Shown here piece after piece: positions 1-9,697 of a DNA stretch of 64,000 nt. Made by a program: the position numbers and the translations under genes. Under the pieces are notes generated by a model. That model worked only from the letters and a program-made list of their open reading frames with translations, had not been told where the DNA came from and did not search any database. The stretch is from an uncultured Planktomarina sp. (lineage in GTDB: Bacteria > Pseudomonadota > Alphaproteobacteria > Rhodobacterales > Rhodobacteraceae). Positions within the stretch are counted from its first letter, which is position 1. The number at the start of each line of letters is the position of its first letter. Location of the stretch: assembly GCA_905182455.1 (NCBI GenBank), contig CAJJBJ010000002.1, forward strand, positions 124,001-188,000, written 5' to 3'.

Positions 1-747
1 GATAGTCAAGCCACCCACATGGCTGTTATCGGTGTTCATAACCCCATGGATGAAACCAACGCCCATCCATTGCGCGATCAAGCGCGCCTGTGCGGCAACA
101 GCTTGGCCTAAAAACTCATCCGCATTTTGCGCTTGTGGGTAATGGCGGGCAATTGCGTGATCCAAAAGCGCCTCAAGGGCCGGGATATCCTCTCGAGATG
201 CAAAATATTGGAAAGTACCCACGCGGATATGACTGCTGGCGGTTCGGCAAATCACCGCGCCGGGCAGGGGGCCGGGTTCGCGCAGGATGCTTTCTCCGGT
301 GGCGGCTGCCGCAAGGGCGCGGGTGGTGGGGATACCGAGCGCATGCATGGATTCTGAGATCAAATATTCGCGCAAGACCGGACCGTACCACGCCCGACCA
401 TCGCCGCCGCGCGACCAAGGGGTGCGCCCCGCGCCTTTGAGTTGGACATCCACATGACCGAAGGCCCCTGTCACCTCGCCCAAAAGTACCGCGCGGCCGT
501 CACCCAGCCGTGGGTTCCAATGGCCGAATTGATGGCCCGCATAGGCCTGTGCGATGGGGTCGGCACCCATTGGCACTTGATTGCCGGTAATGAACTCTGG
601 CCAATCCTCCCCAAAGGAAATTCCCAACTCATCCGCCAGTGCGGTGTTGAGAACTAAGCCCGAAGGAGCCGCCACCGGGACGGGTTGTTGCCGCGCAAAC
701 ATGTGTTCTGGCAGTCGGGTGTAGGTGTTGTTCCAAGTGGCATGCAT
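1..747 (-). CDS. selO: SelO-family protein adenylyltransferase (UPF0061/YdiU), N-terminal part
   Basis: Only the first 249 codons are inside the window; the gene runs off the left edge. The start ATG at 747 overlaps the stop of the upstream acetyltransferase gene as TAATG. The N-terminus is typical of the family, and near the edge the pseudokinase catalytic segment HGVMNTDN is visible. Known members bind ATP in a flipped orientation and transfer AMP to Ser/Thr/Tyr of target proteins. The C-terminal half, including the usual Cys or Sec position, cannot be judged here. It looks like the last gene of a leftward operon with fabI, gpt and a nucleoside hydrolase. Confidence 0.9.
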   Translation of the reverse strand, partial: MHATWNNTYTRLPEHMFARQQPVPVAAPSGLVLNTALADELGISFGEDWPEFITGNQVPMGADPIAQAYAGHQFGHWNPRLGDGRAVLLGEVTGAFGHVDVQLKGAGRTPWSRGGDGRAWYGPVLREYLISESMHALGIPTTRALAAAATGESILREPGPLPGAVICRTASSHIRVGTFQYFASREDIPALEALLDHAIARHYPQAQNADEFLGQAVAAQARLIAQWMGVGFIHGVMNTDNSHVGGLTI

Positions 748-1199
748 TAGCGTAACTCTTTGCTCATCAAGTTGTAATTTGAACGCAGGTCAAAGCCACC
801 CCGGCTGTAAAGCCGCTGCGCTACAGTGTTGGTTTGATCCACTTCCAGATGCACCGCTTTGGTACCACCAGCCTTTAGAATTTTGCAAATCTGCAAAAGA
901 CTTTCGACGCCAATGCCTTTGCCGCGCACCGGCGTGCAAATGTAGATTTTGTCAATGAACGCGTCTGGGCCGCCAAACTCAATCGAAAACCCATGCGATA
1001 CGACGACATAGCCAATCGGTGTCACCTTCGGGCCAATCAAGTAGAGAGCGCCCAAGGGCGTGCCCTCTAAAAGGTGGGTCACCGCGGCTATGCGCTGCGG
1101 CTCTGAGGTGGTTAGCGCCTCTTCTGCGTGAAAGGCCGCAACCAAAGGCGCAACTTTGCCCAAATCACCTATGCTCGCCAAAGTCAGAACAGCGGTCAT
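747..1199 (-). CDS. GNAT family N-acetyltransferase
   Basis: A 150-residue single-domain GNAT protein. The acetyl-CoA pyrophosphate-binding loop is readable as VRGKGIG at about residues 90-96, followed by the helix [10 protein letters not shown] and the late strand/helix pair [20 protein letters not shown] that is typical of the fold. Substrate is unknown. Both ends are translationally coupled: its ATG overlaps the stop of the nucleoside hydrolase gene (TAATG), and its own stop overlaps the selO start in the same way, so the three are probably co-translated. Confidence 0.8.
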   Translation of the reverse strand: MTAVLTLASIGDLGKVAPLVAAFHAEEALTTSEPQRIAAVTHLLEGTPLGALYLIGPKVTPIGYVVVSHGFSIEFGGPDAFIDKIYICTPVRGKGIGVESLLQICKILKAGGTKAVHLEVDQTNTVAQRLYSRGGFDLRSNYNLMSKELR

Positions 1200-2134
1200 T
1201 ACAGCCGCGCTACTCTTTGGGTGATCAGATCGAAGAATCCGACGGCGTTAATATCGCACAAAAATAATGCATTCGCGGGTCGGTCCGTCACGCGCCACCA
1301 ATCGGCGACGGTCATGCCGCGGGTGAGCTCCGATTGGGTTTCAATCTCGACATTGATGTGCCTTCCTGTGAACAGATGCGGCGCGATCAGATAGGCGATG
1401 ACACAAGGATCATGCAAAGGCGCGCCTTCGCTGCCATATTTTTCAGTGTCAAAGCGTTCAAAAAAATCGGTCCAACCTGCCACCGTGTCACAGGCGCGGC
1501 TATTTTGGGTGCGTAAATCTGCAATCCAAGCCTTTCTGGTCAGGGCCTTATGCGTCACATCAAGCGGTGCTACCACCAAATCAATGCCAGACTTAAACAC
1601 AATTTCAGCGGCCTCTGGATCAACAAAAATATTGAACTCTGCGGCTGGGGTGATGTTACCCACTTCAAAATATGCCCCGCCCATCAGCACAATTTGTGCA
1701 ATACGTTCGGCTATATCAGGAGCCTGTTGTAAGGCTGTGCCTATATTAGTCAGCGGACCAAGGGGGCAAAGCGTGATTGATTTAGCAGGGGCTTGGCGCA
1801 GGGTCTCAACGATGAAATCTACCGCATGTTGTGATTGCAGCGGCATTTGTGGCTCGGGCAAAACAGCGCCATCCAAGCCGCTGTCGCCATGCACATGTTC
1901 AGCTGTGACCAATCCCCGGCCCATAGGTCTGTCGCATCCTGCATATACAGGTAAATCGGCCCGTCCTGCCAATTCACAGACCTGCCGGGCGTTATGACTC
2001 GTACGGGCCAAAGGCACATTACCCGCCACACAGGTCAGGCCCAGCACATTTAATTCAGGCGAGGCTAAGGCCAGCAGGATAGCCACCGCATCGTCTTGAC
2101 CAGGATCTGTATCAATAATGATGTTACGGCTCAT
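1199..2134 (-). CDS. nucleoside hydrolase (inosine/uridine-preferring type)
   Basis: About 311 residues. The calcium-binding signature DTDPGQDDA lies near the N-terminus, as in the IU-nucleoside hydrolase family that splits ribonucleosides into base and ribose. I place the start at ATG 2134 because it is preceded by AAGGATG at suitable spacing; a further-upstream in-frame start would overlap gpt and has no such site. It follows gpt by 52 bp, which suggests joint roles in purine salvage. The substrate (purine or pyrimidine nucleoside) cannot be fixed from the sequence. Confidence 0.88.
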   Translation of the reverse strand: MSRNIIIDTDPGQDDAVAILLALASPELNVLGLTCVAGNVPLARTSHNARQVCELAGRADLPVYAGCDRPMGRGLVTAEHVHGDSGLDGAVLPEPQMPLQSQHAVDFIVETLRQAPAKSITLCPLGPLTNIGTALQQAPDIAERIAQIVLMGGAYFEVGNITPAAEFNIFVDPEAAEIVFKSGIDLVVAPLDVTHKALTRKAWIADLRTQNSRACDTVAGWTDFFERFDTEKYGSEGAPLHDPCVIAYLIAPHLFTGRHINVEIETQSELTRGMTVADWWRVTDRPANALFLCDINAVGFFDLITQRVARL

Positions 2135-2186
2135 CAGATCATCCTTCACAAGACGTATAGCGTTGATTTCAGACTGCAAATTAGGC

Positions 2187-2690
2187 TCAATCCGTTCCAC
2201 GATAAGGCTGCACATATTGTAACGCCATATCCCAAGGGAAGAAAATCCAAGTGTCTTGGCTAACTTCAGTTATAAATGTATCGACCATGGGGCGACCTTG
2301 GGGCTTGGCATAGACGGTGGCAAAATGCGCTTTTGGATAATTGGCCCGCACCAGCTCAAGGGTTTTGCCGCTGTCGACCAGATCATCAATGACCAAAATC
2401 CCAGTGCCATCTCCCATCAACTCTGCGTCTGGTGCTTTGAGGATCACCGCATCAGCGCGATCTTGGTGGTGATAGCTCTTAACGCTGACCGTATCTACAT
2501 TGCGCACATCGAGTTCGCGGGCCACGATCATGGCCGGCGCCATGCCGCCGCGCGTGATGGCCACAATTGCCCGCCATGACCCATCCTCGGGGCCTTTACC
2601 ATCTAGCCGCCACGCCAAAGCCCGCGAGTCGCGGTGCAATTGATCCCAGCTGACGTGGAACCCTTTTTCATGTGGCAGAAGATCTGACAT
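2187..2690 (-). CDS. gpt: xanthine(-guanine) phosphoribosyltransferase
   Basis: 167 residues, close to the usual length of XGPRT. The PRPP-binding motif is readable as [13 protein letters not shown] around residues 97-109, and [11 protein letters not shown] forms the upstream loop. It would convert xanthine and guanine with PRPP to XMP and GMP in the cytosol. The start at 2690 has AAGGAAAAG just upstream. It lies 34 bp behind fabI and ahead of a nucleoside hydrolase, so salvage of free bases released by that hydrolase is a plausible joint function (inference). Confidence 0.9.
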   Translation of the reverse strand: MSDLLPHEKGFHVSWDQLHRDSRALAWRLDGKGPEDGSWRAIVAITRGGMAPAMIVARELDVRNVDTVSVKSYHHQDRADAVILKAPDAELMGDGTGILVIDDLVDSGKTLELVRANYPKAHFATVYAKPQGRPMVDTFITEVSQDTWIFFPWDMALQYVQPYRGTD

Positions 2691-2724
2691 AGCTTTTCCT
2701 TACTTAAGTTAATTTTGACCCCAG

Positions 2725-3513
2725 CTATTCTGGTAGATCAAGACCTTTCATTCCAATAACATGATAGCCCGCATCCACATGCAAGATCTCTCCGGTGACT
2801 CCGGATCCGAGATCTGACAACAGATAGAGCGCAGACTTGCCCACTTCCGCCTGCGTTACAGTGCGGCGCAATGGGCTGTTGGTTTCATTCCATTTCATGA
2901 TTTCGCGGAAATCTCCGATGCCGGAGGCCGCCAATGTTTTAATGGTGCCCGCGCTTATGGCATTTACGCGAATATTGTAGCGTCCTAGATCTTCGGCCAA
3001 ATAGCGTACCGAGGCTTCCAAAGCGGCCTTCGCCACTCCCATGACATTGTAATTAGGCATCACCTTTTCCGCGCCATAATAGGTCAGCGTCAAGCAAGAG
3101 GCGCCCGGCGCCAACAGATCTTGAGCGGCTTGCAAAATAGCAGTGAAAGAATAGGCCGAAATGTCTAGAGTCATCAGGAAGTTGTCGCGAGAGGTGTTTA
3201 TATATTGGCCGCGTAGCTCTGATTTATCAGAAAAACCAATAGCATGTACTATGAAGTCGATCTGACCCCATTTGTCTTTTGCCTCAGCCATGAGAGTCGC
3301 TATTGACGCGGGATCGCCCACATCGCATTCCGCCACTATTGACGCTTCAATTTGTGCGGCTAAGGGCAGTACACGCTTTTTCATGGCGTCGCCCACATAG
3401 GTCACCCCAATGTCAGCCCCTTCGGCATGCAACGCTTCTGCGATGCCCCAGGCGATAGATTTGTCATTGGCGAGCCCCATTATAAGGCCACGTTTTCCGG
3501 TCATAAGTCCCAT
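2725..3513 (-). CDS. fabI: enoyl-[acyl-carrier-protein] reductase (NADH), FabI
   Basis: A short-chain dehydrogenase fold protein of 262 residues that reduces trans-2-enoyl-ACP in fatty acid elongation. Near the start is GLANDKSIAWGIA, the FabI form of the nucleotide-binding loop, and the catalytic Tyr-x6-Lys is seen as YNVMGVAK. I choose the ATG at 3513 because GGGGGAAAG sits 5-6 nt upstream; an in-frame ATG at 3528 has no ribosome-binding site. It is the first gene of the leftward run to selO and is divergent from pdxH across about 80 bp. Confidence 0.93.
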   Translation of the reverse strand: MGLMTGKRGLIMGLANDKSIAWGIAEALHAEGADIGVTYVGDAMKKRVLPLAAQIEASIVAECDVGDPASIATLMAEAKDKWGQIDFIVHAIGFSDKSELRGQYINTSRDNFLMTLDISAYSFTAILQAAQDLLAPGASCLTLTYYGAEKVMPNYNVMGVAKAALEASVRYLAEDLGRYNIRVNAISAGTIKTLAASGIGDFREIMKWNETNSPLRRTVTQAEVGKSALYLLSDLGSGVTGEILHVDAGYHVIGMKGLDLPE

Positions 3514-3595
3514 TGGACTTTCCCCCATCGAAAATTAGATTATGTTTTGTCTAAGCGAACACCTATCACGCATCAACCGAAAGGCTACATCCGGC

Positions 3596-4201
3596 ATGGA
3601 AAAAAGAACTGGTATTTTCGAAGGCAACGATCCTTTTACACTGGCACGCCGTTGGATGGGGGAGGCTGAGGCTGGTGAAATGAATGATCCCAATGCCATG
3701 GCGCTGTCGACGGTTGATTCTAATGGTATGCCCAATGCACGCATCGTTCTGCTGAAGTCCATAGAGAGAAATGCCTTTGTTTTTTATACCAATTATGAGA
3801 GCAAAAAGGCACAAGAGGTCTTTGGGGCTGGCAAGGCTGCCTTTGTTATTCATTGGAAATCTTTGCGTCGCCAGATCCGCTGTCGTGGTGTGGTGGAACG
3901 TGAGGATGGCCCATTGGCTGATGAGTATTTTATGAGTAGATCTCCTCTGTCGCGGGTAGGGGCTGCGGCTTCTGATCAGTCAAAAGTGCTGGAGTCACGC
4001 TCTGTTTTGATGGAGCGTGTGGCGAATCTAAAGGCACTACATGGTGATGAGATGACAAGGCCAGCCTTTTGGGGGGGGGTTCGGATTCGCCCTGTGGAGC
4101 TGGAGTTTTGGGCCGATGGTGAGGCACGCTTGCACGATAGATTTCGTTGGACTCGTGGCGCACAGGACGCGGATTGGACAGTTGATAGGCTTTACCCTTA
4201 A
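3596..4201 (+). CDS. pdxH: pyridoxamine 5'-phosphate oxidase
   Basis: About 201 residues, normal for PdxH, the FMN enzyme that oxidises pyridoxine or pyridoxamine 5'-phosphate to pyridoxal 5'-phosphate. The order of conserved blocks fits: [38 protein letters not shown], then the C-terminal [17 protein letters not shown] and RWTR. I place the start at ATG 3596 ([14 protein letters not shown]), behind a distant GAAAGG; an in-frame ATG at 3542 would add 18 residues not expected for the family and has no ribosome site. A run of nine G at about 4071-4079 lies inside the frame, which nevertheless stays open. Confidence 0.9.
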   Translation: MEKRTGIFEGNDPFTLARRWMGEAEAGEMNDPNAMALSTVDSNGMPNARIVLLKSIERNAFVFYTNYESKKAQEVFGAGKAAFVIHWKSLRRQIRCRGVVEREDGPLADEYFMSRSPLSRVGAAASDQSKVLESRSVLMERVANLKALHGDEMTRPAFWGGVRIRPVELEFWADGEARLHDRFRWTRGAQDADWTVDRLYP

Positions 4202-4217
4202 GACTTTATTTTGTTAA

Positions 4218-4253
4218 ATAATACATGAGGTATTATCAATAACTATTGTTATT
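4218..4253 (+). promoter_or_regulatory. two tandem AT-rich hairpins between pdxH and the cold-shock gene
   Basis: A 7-bp stem ATAATAC/GTATTAT (4218-4224 with 4230-4236) is followed directly by a 6-bp stem AATAAC/GTTATT (4238-4243 with 4248-4253). No long T run follows, so a simple terminator is not clear. They could end the pdxH transcript or belong to a cold-shock 5' leader; the sequence alone does not decide. Confidence 0.3.
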
Positions 4254-4341
4254 CGGCCGGGAGTCCTGATCGTGTGGTTGCTAATCAATACGGGCCTAAT
4301 TTTAAGATTTTTTCAATTTAATAAGTGATTAAAGGATTAAG

Positions 4342-4608
4342 ATGGCACAAAATCCCGAAAGGGATGTGCCGACACTGACCGGGGCAGTTAATTGGTTTGA
4401 TCCGGGCAAAGGGTTTGGATTTGTAATATCCGATGACCCTGAAATGGATATTTTGCTCCATACCAATGTTTTAAAAAACTATGGCCAAAGTTCTGTTGCC
4501 GATGGCGTTGAATTTTTTGTAAGAGCCCATAAAACTGAATGTGGCATCCAAACGTCTGAAATATTAAGCATCACCGCTTGGGCTGAGTTTAACGCCTTTG
4601 GCATGTGA
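4342..4608 (+). CDS. cold-shock domain protein, first domain (remaining open part of a two-domain gene)
   Basis: 88 residues containing one cold-shock domain: GAVNWFDPGKGFGFVI carries the RNP1-type motif, followed by DILLHTNVL (RNP2-like) and the fifth strand. These proteins bind single-stranded nucleic acid and act as RNA chaperones. The ATG at 4342 has AAAGGATT upstream. In the Rhodobacterales the homologue normally has two such domains; here the frame stops at a TGA at 4606, and clear remains of domain 2 continue downstream with more lesions. Whether the single domain is still made and useful is unknown. Confidence 0.7.
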   Translation: MAQNPERDVPTLTGAVNWFDPGKGFGFVISDDPEMDILLHTNVLKNYGQSSVADGVEFFVRAHKTECGIQTSEILSITAWAEFNAFGM

Positions 4609-4883
4609 GATGCTGTCGAAATAGATTAGGTCGCTGTTGCCCAAATAGCCCTAGAACCGGGGCGGTTTAAGTGGGTTAATAAGTGGGTTAATAAGATAAA
4701 GGTTTTGGGCTTGCCAATCGGTTTGCCCAGTCCGACGATATTTTCCCAAATATAGACTTCTTGCATCACTGTGGGCTTTCGGGTTTGGTTGCTGGAGAAG
4801 GCGTCGCCCTCGGGGTGATGAAAGGTGAGCGCGGTCTTATGGCTGCTGCCTGTATTGAGCTGGGAGGCGGCGCAAAGCGACAA
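4609..4883 (+). pseudogene. decayed second cold-shock domain
   Basis: Read on in the frame of the first domain, the sequence crosses TGA (4606) and TAG (4627) and then gives a cold-shock domain start, PGRFKWVNK. A 12-bp unit (AAGTGGGTTAAT) is tandemly duplicated at 4669-4692, and about 10 nt later the homology moves to another frame: GFGLANRFAQSDDIF, then HCGLSGLVAGEGVALGV and GERGLMAAACIEL. That order is exactly the rest of a cold-shock domain. Two stops, a duplication and a frameshift together point to real decay rather than one sequencing error. It ends just before the DUF192 start. Confidence 0.75.
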
Positions 4884-5354
4884 ATGATGCGATTGATATG
4901 GATTTCAGCCATCAGTGTTGTGGCGAGTGTAGAACTGGCTCTTGCGGATTGCGCAAAAGATCACGTGCATCTTTCGGGAGGTTGGGGCACTGCTCAGTTT
5001 GCGGTTAAGCTGGCCGACGATGATGCAGAGCGAGCTAAGGGTTTGATGTATATTGACAGTATAGGGCAGTTTTCCGGTATGCTGTTTATTTATGACGCGC
5101 CACAAAAGGTGGCATTCTGGATGAAAAATACCCTTATTTATTTGGACATATTGTATTTTACTGCTCAGGGAAAATTGCTAGATATCCATGAAAACGCAAT
5201 TCCGGGCGATCTGACACCTCTGCGCAGCTCTGGCCCAGTTCAATATGTTCTAGAGATTAATGCGGGCTCGGCAAAAACCCTAAAATTAGGTCCAGATACG
5301 GTTTTAATTCATGCAAGCTTAGCCCAAGATGAAAAAACCCTCACCTGCAAGTGA
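4884..5354 (+). CDS. DUF192 family secreted protein
   Basis: About 156 residues from ATG 4884 (a second ATG follows at 4887). A signal peptide is visible: LIWISAISVVASVELALA, with cleavage likely before DC. The DUF192 core follows with GLMYIDSIGQFSGMLFIYD, then VAFWMKNTLIYLDILYF and IHENAIPGD. The function of the family is not established; members are small exported beta proteins. It directly abuts the decayed cold-shock domain, and the same pair is neighbouring in other roseobacters as far as I recall. A tRNA-Pro gene follows 47 bp downstream. Confidence 0.8.
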   Translation: MMRLIWISAISVVASVELALADCAKDHVHLSGGWGTAQFAVKLADDDAERAKGLMYIDSIGQFSGMLFIYDAPQKVAFWMKNTLIYLDILYFTAQGKLLDIHENAIPGDLTPLRSSGPVQYVLEINAGSAKTLKLGPDTVLIHASLAQDEKTLTCK

Positions 5355-5401
5355 AAAGAGCTTTTCATTTCCAATCCAATTGCCTAAAGAAGCCGCAGTG
5401 T

Positions 5402-5478
5402 CGGGGCGTGGCGCAGTCTGGTAGCGCACCTGTTTTGGGTACAGGGGGTCGTGAGTTCGAATCTCGCCGCCCCGACCA
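5402..5478 (+). tRNA. tRNA-Pro (anticodon TGG)
   Basis: 77 nt with encoded CCA. Acceptor arms CGGGGCG (5402-5408) and CGCCCCG (5468-5474) pair fully; the D stem is GCGC/GCGC; the anticodon stem CCTGT/ACAGG encloses TTTGGGT, giving anticodon TGG at 5436-5438; the T arm contains GTTCGAATC. The discriminator base is A. A second proline tRNA (GGG) lies at 42863-42939 on the other strand. Confidence 0.97.
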
Positions 5479-5503
5479 CTACTTCTAGTGTTTTATAGTA
5501 TGT

Positions 5504-5530
5504 GCAGCTTGCGGCTGCTTTTTATTTTTT
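5504..5530 (+). terminator. rho-independent terminator of tRNA-Pro(TGG)
   Basis: Stem GCAGC/GCTGC (5504-5508 with 5514-5518) with a five-base loop, followed by TTTTTATTTTTT. It lies 26 nt behind the tRNA and ends that transcript. Confidence 0.8.
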
Positions 5531-5729
5531 GGGCATAATTTTGCTGGCCCTTGATGAACTATCTTCCCTTTAGAAGCGGTGTTCCCTTGGGTCAAAAAAT
5601 CACGCCATCAAAAGGTTAAGGGGCTCTGGCTTTAGTTTGTGGGGCGTGCCCAAAATATATGCAGCTTTGCCCTAATCGATGAAAATTTCCCGTCAAGAAA
5701 TTTTTCTAAAAAAAATTATAAAAACTTTG

Positions 5730-5882
5730 TTGACCAAATCTTCATTTAAGGGTCAATTAGTGTTTGAGACAGAGAGATACGCTAAATGTAGTATCTCCAA
5801 CTAGGCGGTGAGGCCGCTGTTCCGGTAGAAGGTTCAGTTATGTTAGTCCTAGTTTAGTGTAGATTAAGCCGTATTAAACGGC
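5730..5882 (+). promoter_or_regulatory. nrdJ upstream region with an operator-like repeat and hairpins
   Basis: The 366 bp between the tRNA terminator and nrdJ hold no gene I can support. An AT-rich block (about 5695-5730) is followed by the inverted repeat TTGACC (5730-5735) / GGTCAA (5751-5756), 21 bp centre to centre. Then come three possible RNA stems: GAGATAC/GTATCTC (5774-5780 with 5791-5797), GCGG/CCGC (5805-5808 with 5814-5817) and GCCGT/ACGGC (5868-5872 with 5878-5882). The last sits just before the GAGG ribosome site. I could not find a clear NrdR box or a cobalamin-riboswitch core. Confidence 0.4.
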
Positions 5883-5896
5883 GAAATGAGGCAAAA

Positions 5897-8800
5897 ATGA
5901 AAATTAAACGGCGTTTTACAAGTCCCAACGAGGACGCATACAGTTCTATTGAGTTTACAAAAACCACCAGTGAGATTCGCAACCCCGATGGCACCGTCGT
6001 GTTCCATCTTGCAGATCTTGAAGTGCCTGCGGCTTGGTCCCAGGTGGCGTCTGACGTTTTGGCGCAGAAATATTTTCGCAAAGCCGGAGTGCCCTCTGAC
6101 ACCAAAGCGGTGAAAGAATCAGGCATGCCAAGCTTCCTGCAGCGCCATGTGCCAACTGATGATGCGACTTTTGGCGGAGAAACATCCGCCAAGCAAGTTT
6201 TTGACCGTTTGGCCGGTGCTTGGGCTTATTGGGGCTGGAAGGGCGGCTATTTTTCAACGGAAGAGGATGCGAGCGCCTATTTCGACGAAATGCGCTATAT
6301 GCTTGCAACCCAACGCGCCGCACCAAACTCACCACAGTGGTTTAATACGGGGCTACATTGGTTTTATGGGATAGATGGCCCGGCCCAAGGACACCACTAT
6401 GTGGACTTTAAAACCGGGAAACTGACAAAGTCCAACAGCAGCTATGAGCACCCACAGCCGCATGCCTGCTTTATCCAATCGGTATCTGACGATTTGGTAA
6501 ATGAGGGCGGCATTATGGATCTTTGGGTGCGCGAAGCACGCTTGTTCAAATACGGCTCTGGCACTGGCACCAATTTTTCATCTCTACGCGGCTCAGGTGA
6601 GTCTCTGTCTGGGGGCGGTAAATCGTCTGGTCTGATGGGTTTTTTGAAAATTGGGGACCGCGCTGCCGGCGCGATCAAATCTGGCGGCACAACTCGCCGG
6701 GCGGCAAAAATGGTTATTTGCGATGCTGATCATCCTGATATTGAAGACTTTATAAATTGGAAGGTGATTGAAGAGCAGAAAGTGGCCTCCATCGTTGCAG
6801 GCTCCAAGATGCATGAAGAGAAGCTCAATCTTCTTTTTACCGCTATCAAATCTTGGGACGGCGCGGCGGAAGATGCCTATGATCCCAAAGTAAACCTGGC
6901 GTTGAAAGAGGCTGTCAAAGCCGCGAAAAAAGTTTCTATTCCTGAGACCTATGTGAAACGGGTGTTGGACTATGCGAAGCAAGGCCACACCAGTATTGAA
7001 TTCCCCACTTATGATACAGATTGGGATTCAGAGGCTTACAGTTCCGTTTCAGGTCAAAACTCAAACAACTCCATCCGAGTCACTGACGCTTTCCTATACG
7101 CCGTTCAAAAAGACGCGGATTGGGAATTGATCAACCGAACAAATGGGGCTGTCTCCAAAACCATGAAGGCGCGAGATCTTTGGGCGCAGGTGGGTCATGC
7201 GGCTTGGGCCTGTGCCGATCCGGGCATCCAGTACCATGACACTGTAAACGCATGGCACACCTGCCCGGCTGATGGTGCTATCCGTGGATCAAACCCTTGC
7301 TCTGAATATATGTTCTTAGACGATACCGCCTGCAACTTGGCCTCGATGAACTTGCTGACCTTTTATGAAAACGGAGAGTTTCAGTCCGAAGACTATATGC
7401 ATGCCACGCGCTTGTGGACGGTAACCTTGGAAATAAGCGTGCTGATGGCTCAGTTCCCATCCAAAGAGATCGCACAGCGCTCCTATGACTTCCGCACCTT
7501 GGGTCTTGGTTATGCCAATATTGGTGGTTTGCTGATGAATATGGGCTATGGCTATGACAGCGACGAAGGCCGCGCGCTTTGTGGGGCTTTGACAGCTGTG
7601 ATGACCGGTGTAGCCTATGCTACATCCGCGGAGATGGCGGGCGAGCTTGGTCCATTCCCTGGTTACAAGAAAAACGCTGAAAGCATGCTGCGCGTGATGC
7701 GCAATCATCGCCGCGCAGCCTATGGTGAAACCGACAGCTACGAAGATTTGGCGATCAAACCGGTAGCTTTGGATCATGCCAATTGCCCCGATCAAACTTT
7801 GGTGGCTTTGTCAAAATCTAGCTGGGACAATGCCATCGCATTGGGCGAAAAGCATGGGTACCGCAATGCTCAATCCACCGTGATTGCGCCGACCGGTACG
7901 ATTGGTTTGGTGATGGATTGCGACACCACGGGCATTGAGCCAGATTTTGCTTTGGTTAAGTTCAAAAAGCTGGCTGGTGGTGGGTATTTCAAGATCATCA
8001 ACCGCTCGGTCCCAGCGGCTTTGGCCAAACAGGGCTATCGCAGCAATGAGATTGAAGAGATTGTCGGCTATGCCGTTGGTCACGGCTCCATGGGCAATGC
8101 ACCGGGCATCAACCACACCTCATTGATTGGTCATGGCTTTGGTCATGCGGAGATCGACAAGATTGAGGCTGCTTTGCCCTCAGCCTTTGACATCCGGTTT
8201 GTTTTCAACCAATGGACACTCGGTGCGGATTTTTGCACTTCTGTTCTGGGTATTCCTGCCGATAAGTTGATGGATCCAAGTTTTGATCTGTTGACGCATT
8301 TGGGCTTCAGCCGCAAAGACATTGAAGCTGCCAATAATCACGTTTGTGGCACGATGACCCTCGAAGGTGCGCCGCATCTGAAGCAAGAGCACTACAGTAT
8401 CTTTGATTGCGCCAATCCTTGTGGTAAAAAAGGCAAGCGCTACCTAAGTGTGAATAGCCACATCTATATGATGGCCGCAGCCCAGTCCTTCATCTCGGGC
8501 GCGATTTCCAAAACTATCAATATGCCAAACGATGCCACTATTGAAGAATGCCAAAAAGCCTATGAATTGAGCTGGTCGCTCGGCATCAAAGCCAACGCAC
8601 TTTATCGTGACGGTTCTAAATTGTCACAGCCTTTGGCCGCCTCCTTGGTGGAAGATGATGAGGAAGCCGAAGAAATTCTGGCCAGCGGCTCTGCGCAAGA
8701 AAAAGCTACCGTTTTGGCTGAAAAAATCGTTGAGAAGATAGTGATCAAAGAGATCATCCGCCGAGACCGTGATAAAATGCCTCAGCGGCGGCGTGGTTAC

Positions 8801-9550
8801 ACCCAAAAGGCCATTGTCGGCGGGCATAAGGTCTATCTGCGGACCGGTGAATATGAAGATGGTCAGTTGGGCGAAATATTCATAGATATGCACAAAGAGG
8901 GCGCAGGATTTCGCGCGATGATGAACAATTTTGCCATCGCAGTTTCGGTAGGCTTGCAATATGGCGTGCCTTTGGACGAATTTGTAGATGCGTTTACCTT
9001 CACCAAATTCGAGCCAGCCGGCATGGTTCAGGGCAATGATAGCATCAAGAATGCGACCTCAATTTTGGATTACATCTTCCGGGAATTGGCTGTGTCCTAT
9101 TTGGACCGAACTGATTTGGCACATGTGAAGCCAGAAGGGGCTTCCTTTGATGATATCGGCCGCGGCGAAGAAGAAGGCGTTTCCAATTTGCGCGCTCTGG
9201 AAGAGGCCAAAGCCGCGAAGGGCATAGAGGTGCTAAAGCAGATGGTTTCGACCGGCTATCACCGCAACCGGGTACCGCATGAGTTTGTTGTCTATCAAGG
9301 TGGTCAAATGGCGGGTGCTATGGCGGACGGGGCTCTGGCTCTGGATACAACGCTTGATGCCGCAGTGGCTTTGGCTGATCGGGTGCCCGAGGTGGCAACT
9401 GTGGCTTTGGCTCCGATGGATCATCGCACCAAGGCAAAAATGCAGGGCTATGAGGGCGATCCTTGTGGGGAATGCGGTAATTACACTTTGGTGCGCAACG
9501 GCACCTGCATGAAGTGCAACACCTGCGGCGGTACATCTGGCTGCAGCTAA
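5897..9550 (+). CDS. nrdJ: adenosylcobalamin-dependent class II ribonucleotide reductase
   Basis: 1217 residues, the long class II form found in alphaproteobacteria. It converts ribonucleotides to deoxyribonucleotides using an adenosylcobalamin-derived radical, without oxygen or a separate radical subunit. The finger-loop cysteine is in NPCSE (Cys about 468), the phosphate-binding segment in [19 protein letters not shown], and the C-terminus carries a redox/zinc cysteine cluster (CGECG, then CMKCNTCGG). The start ATG has GAGG six bases upstream. Stand-alone gene with a long leader. No nrdAB or nrdD appears in the window, and cobalamin genes lie at 57-61 kb. Confidence 0.96.
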   Translation: MKIKRRFTSPNEDAYSSIEFTKTTSEIRNPDGTVVFHLADLEVPAAWSQVASDVLAQKYFRKAGVPSDTKAVKESGMPSFLQRHVPTDDATFGGETSAKQVFDRLAGAWAYWGWKGGYFSTEEDASAYFDEMRYMLATQRAAPNSPQWFNTGLHWFYGIDGPAQGHHYVDFKTGKLTKSNSSYEHPQPHACFIQSVSDDLVNEGGIMDLWVREARLFKYGSGTGTNFSSLRGSGESLSGGGKSSGLMGFLKIGDRAAGAIKSGGTTRRAAKMVICDADHPDIEDFINWKVIEEQKVASIVAGSKMHEEKLNLLFTAIKSWDGAAEDAYDPKVNLALKEAVKAAKKVSIPETYVKRVLDYAKQGHTSIEFPTYDTDWDSEAYSSVSGQNSNNSIRVTDAFLYAVQKDADWELINRTNGAVSKTMKARDLWAQVGHAAWACADPGIQYHDTVNAWHTCPADGAIRGSNPCSEYMFLDDTACNLASMNLLTFYENGEFQSEDYMHATRLWTVTLEISVLMAQFPSKEIAQRSYDFRTLGLGYANIGGLLMNMGYGYDSDEGRALCGALTAVMTGVAYATSAEMAGELGPFPGYKKNAESMLRVMRNHRRAAYGETDSYEDLAIKPVALDHANCPDQTLVALSKSSWDNAIALGEKHGYRNAQSTVIAPTGTIGLVMDCDTTGIEPDFALVKFKKLAGGGYFKIINRSVPAALAKQGYRSNEIEEIVGYAVGHGSMGNAPGINHTSLIGHGFGHAEIDKIEAALPSAFDIRFVFNQWTLGADFCTSVLGIPADKLMDPSFDLLTHLGFSRKDIEAANNHVCGTMTLEGAPHLKQEHYSIFDCANPCGKKGKRYLSVNSHIYMMAAAQSFISGAISKTINMPNDATIEECQKAYELSWSLGIKANALYRDGSKLSQPLAASLVEDDEEAEEILASGSAQEKATVLAEKIVEKIVIKEIIRRDRDKMPQRRRGYTQKAIVGGHKVYLRTGEYEDGQLGEIFIDMHKEGAGFRAMMNNFAIAVSVGLQYGVPLDEFVDAFTFTKFEPAGMVQGNDSIKNATSILDYIFRELAVSYLDRTDLAHVKPEGASFDDIGRGEEEGVSNLRALEEAKAAKGIEVLKQMVSTGYHRNRVPHEFVVYQGGQMAGAMADGALALDTTLDAAVALADRVPEVATVALAPMDHRTKAKMQGYEGDPCGECGNYTLVRNGTCMKCNTCGGTSGCS

Positions 9551-9641
9551 CACGAGTTAGAGGGGCCGGTTCGCTTGCCTCTTACGACGTTCAGGCCGCA
9601 GGCATCTAACTGAGTGGTATGAATAGAGAGCTTGAACGACA

Positions 9642-9670
9642 AAACTGGTGGGCTTTTGGCCCTCCGGTTT
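9642..9670. terminator. imperfect hairpin between convergent nrdJ and a small gene
   Basis: AAACTGGTGGGC (9642-9653), a TTTT loop, then GGCCCTCCGGTTT form a stem with one wobble and one mismatch. Only a weak T run follows, but it lies in the 147-bp space between two converging genes, so a shared terminator is the likely role. Confidence 0.45.
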
Positions 9671-9697
9671 CTGTTTGAACCTTGAGTGTAGTGTTGC

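Noticed and set aside
1398-1997. 199-codon plus-strand ORF opposite the nucleoside hydrolase
   Set aside because: It lies entirely antisense to a well-conserved gene and has no family resemblance; a mirror of biased codon use.
4669-4692. CRISPR or longer tandem repeat at the 12-bp duplication
   Set aside because: Only two copies without spacers; it is a local duplication inside the decayed cold-shock domain.
5479-5896. Cobalamin riboswitch upstream of nrdJ
   Set aside because: I looked for the conserved B12-box and core helices and could not find them; the visible stems do not fit that architecture.
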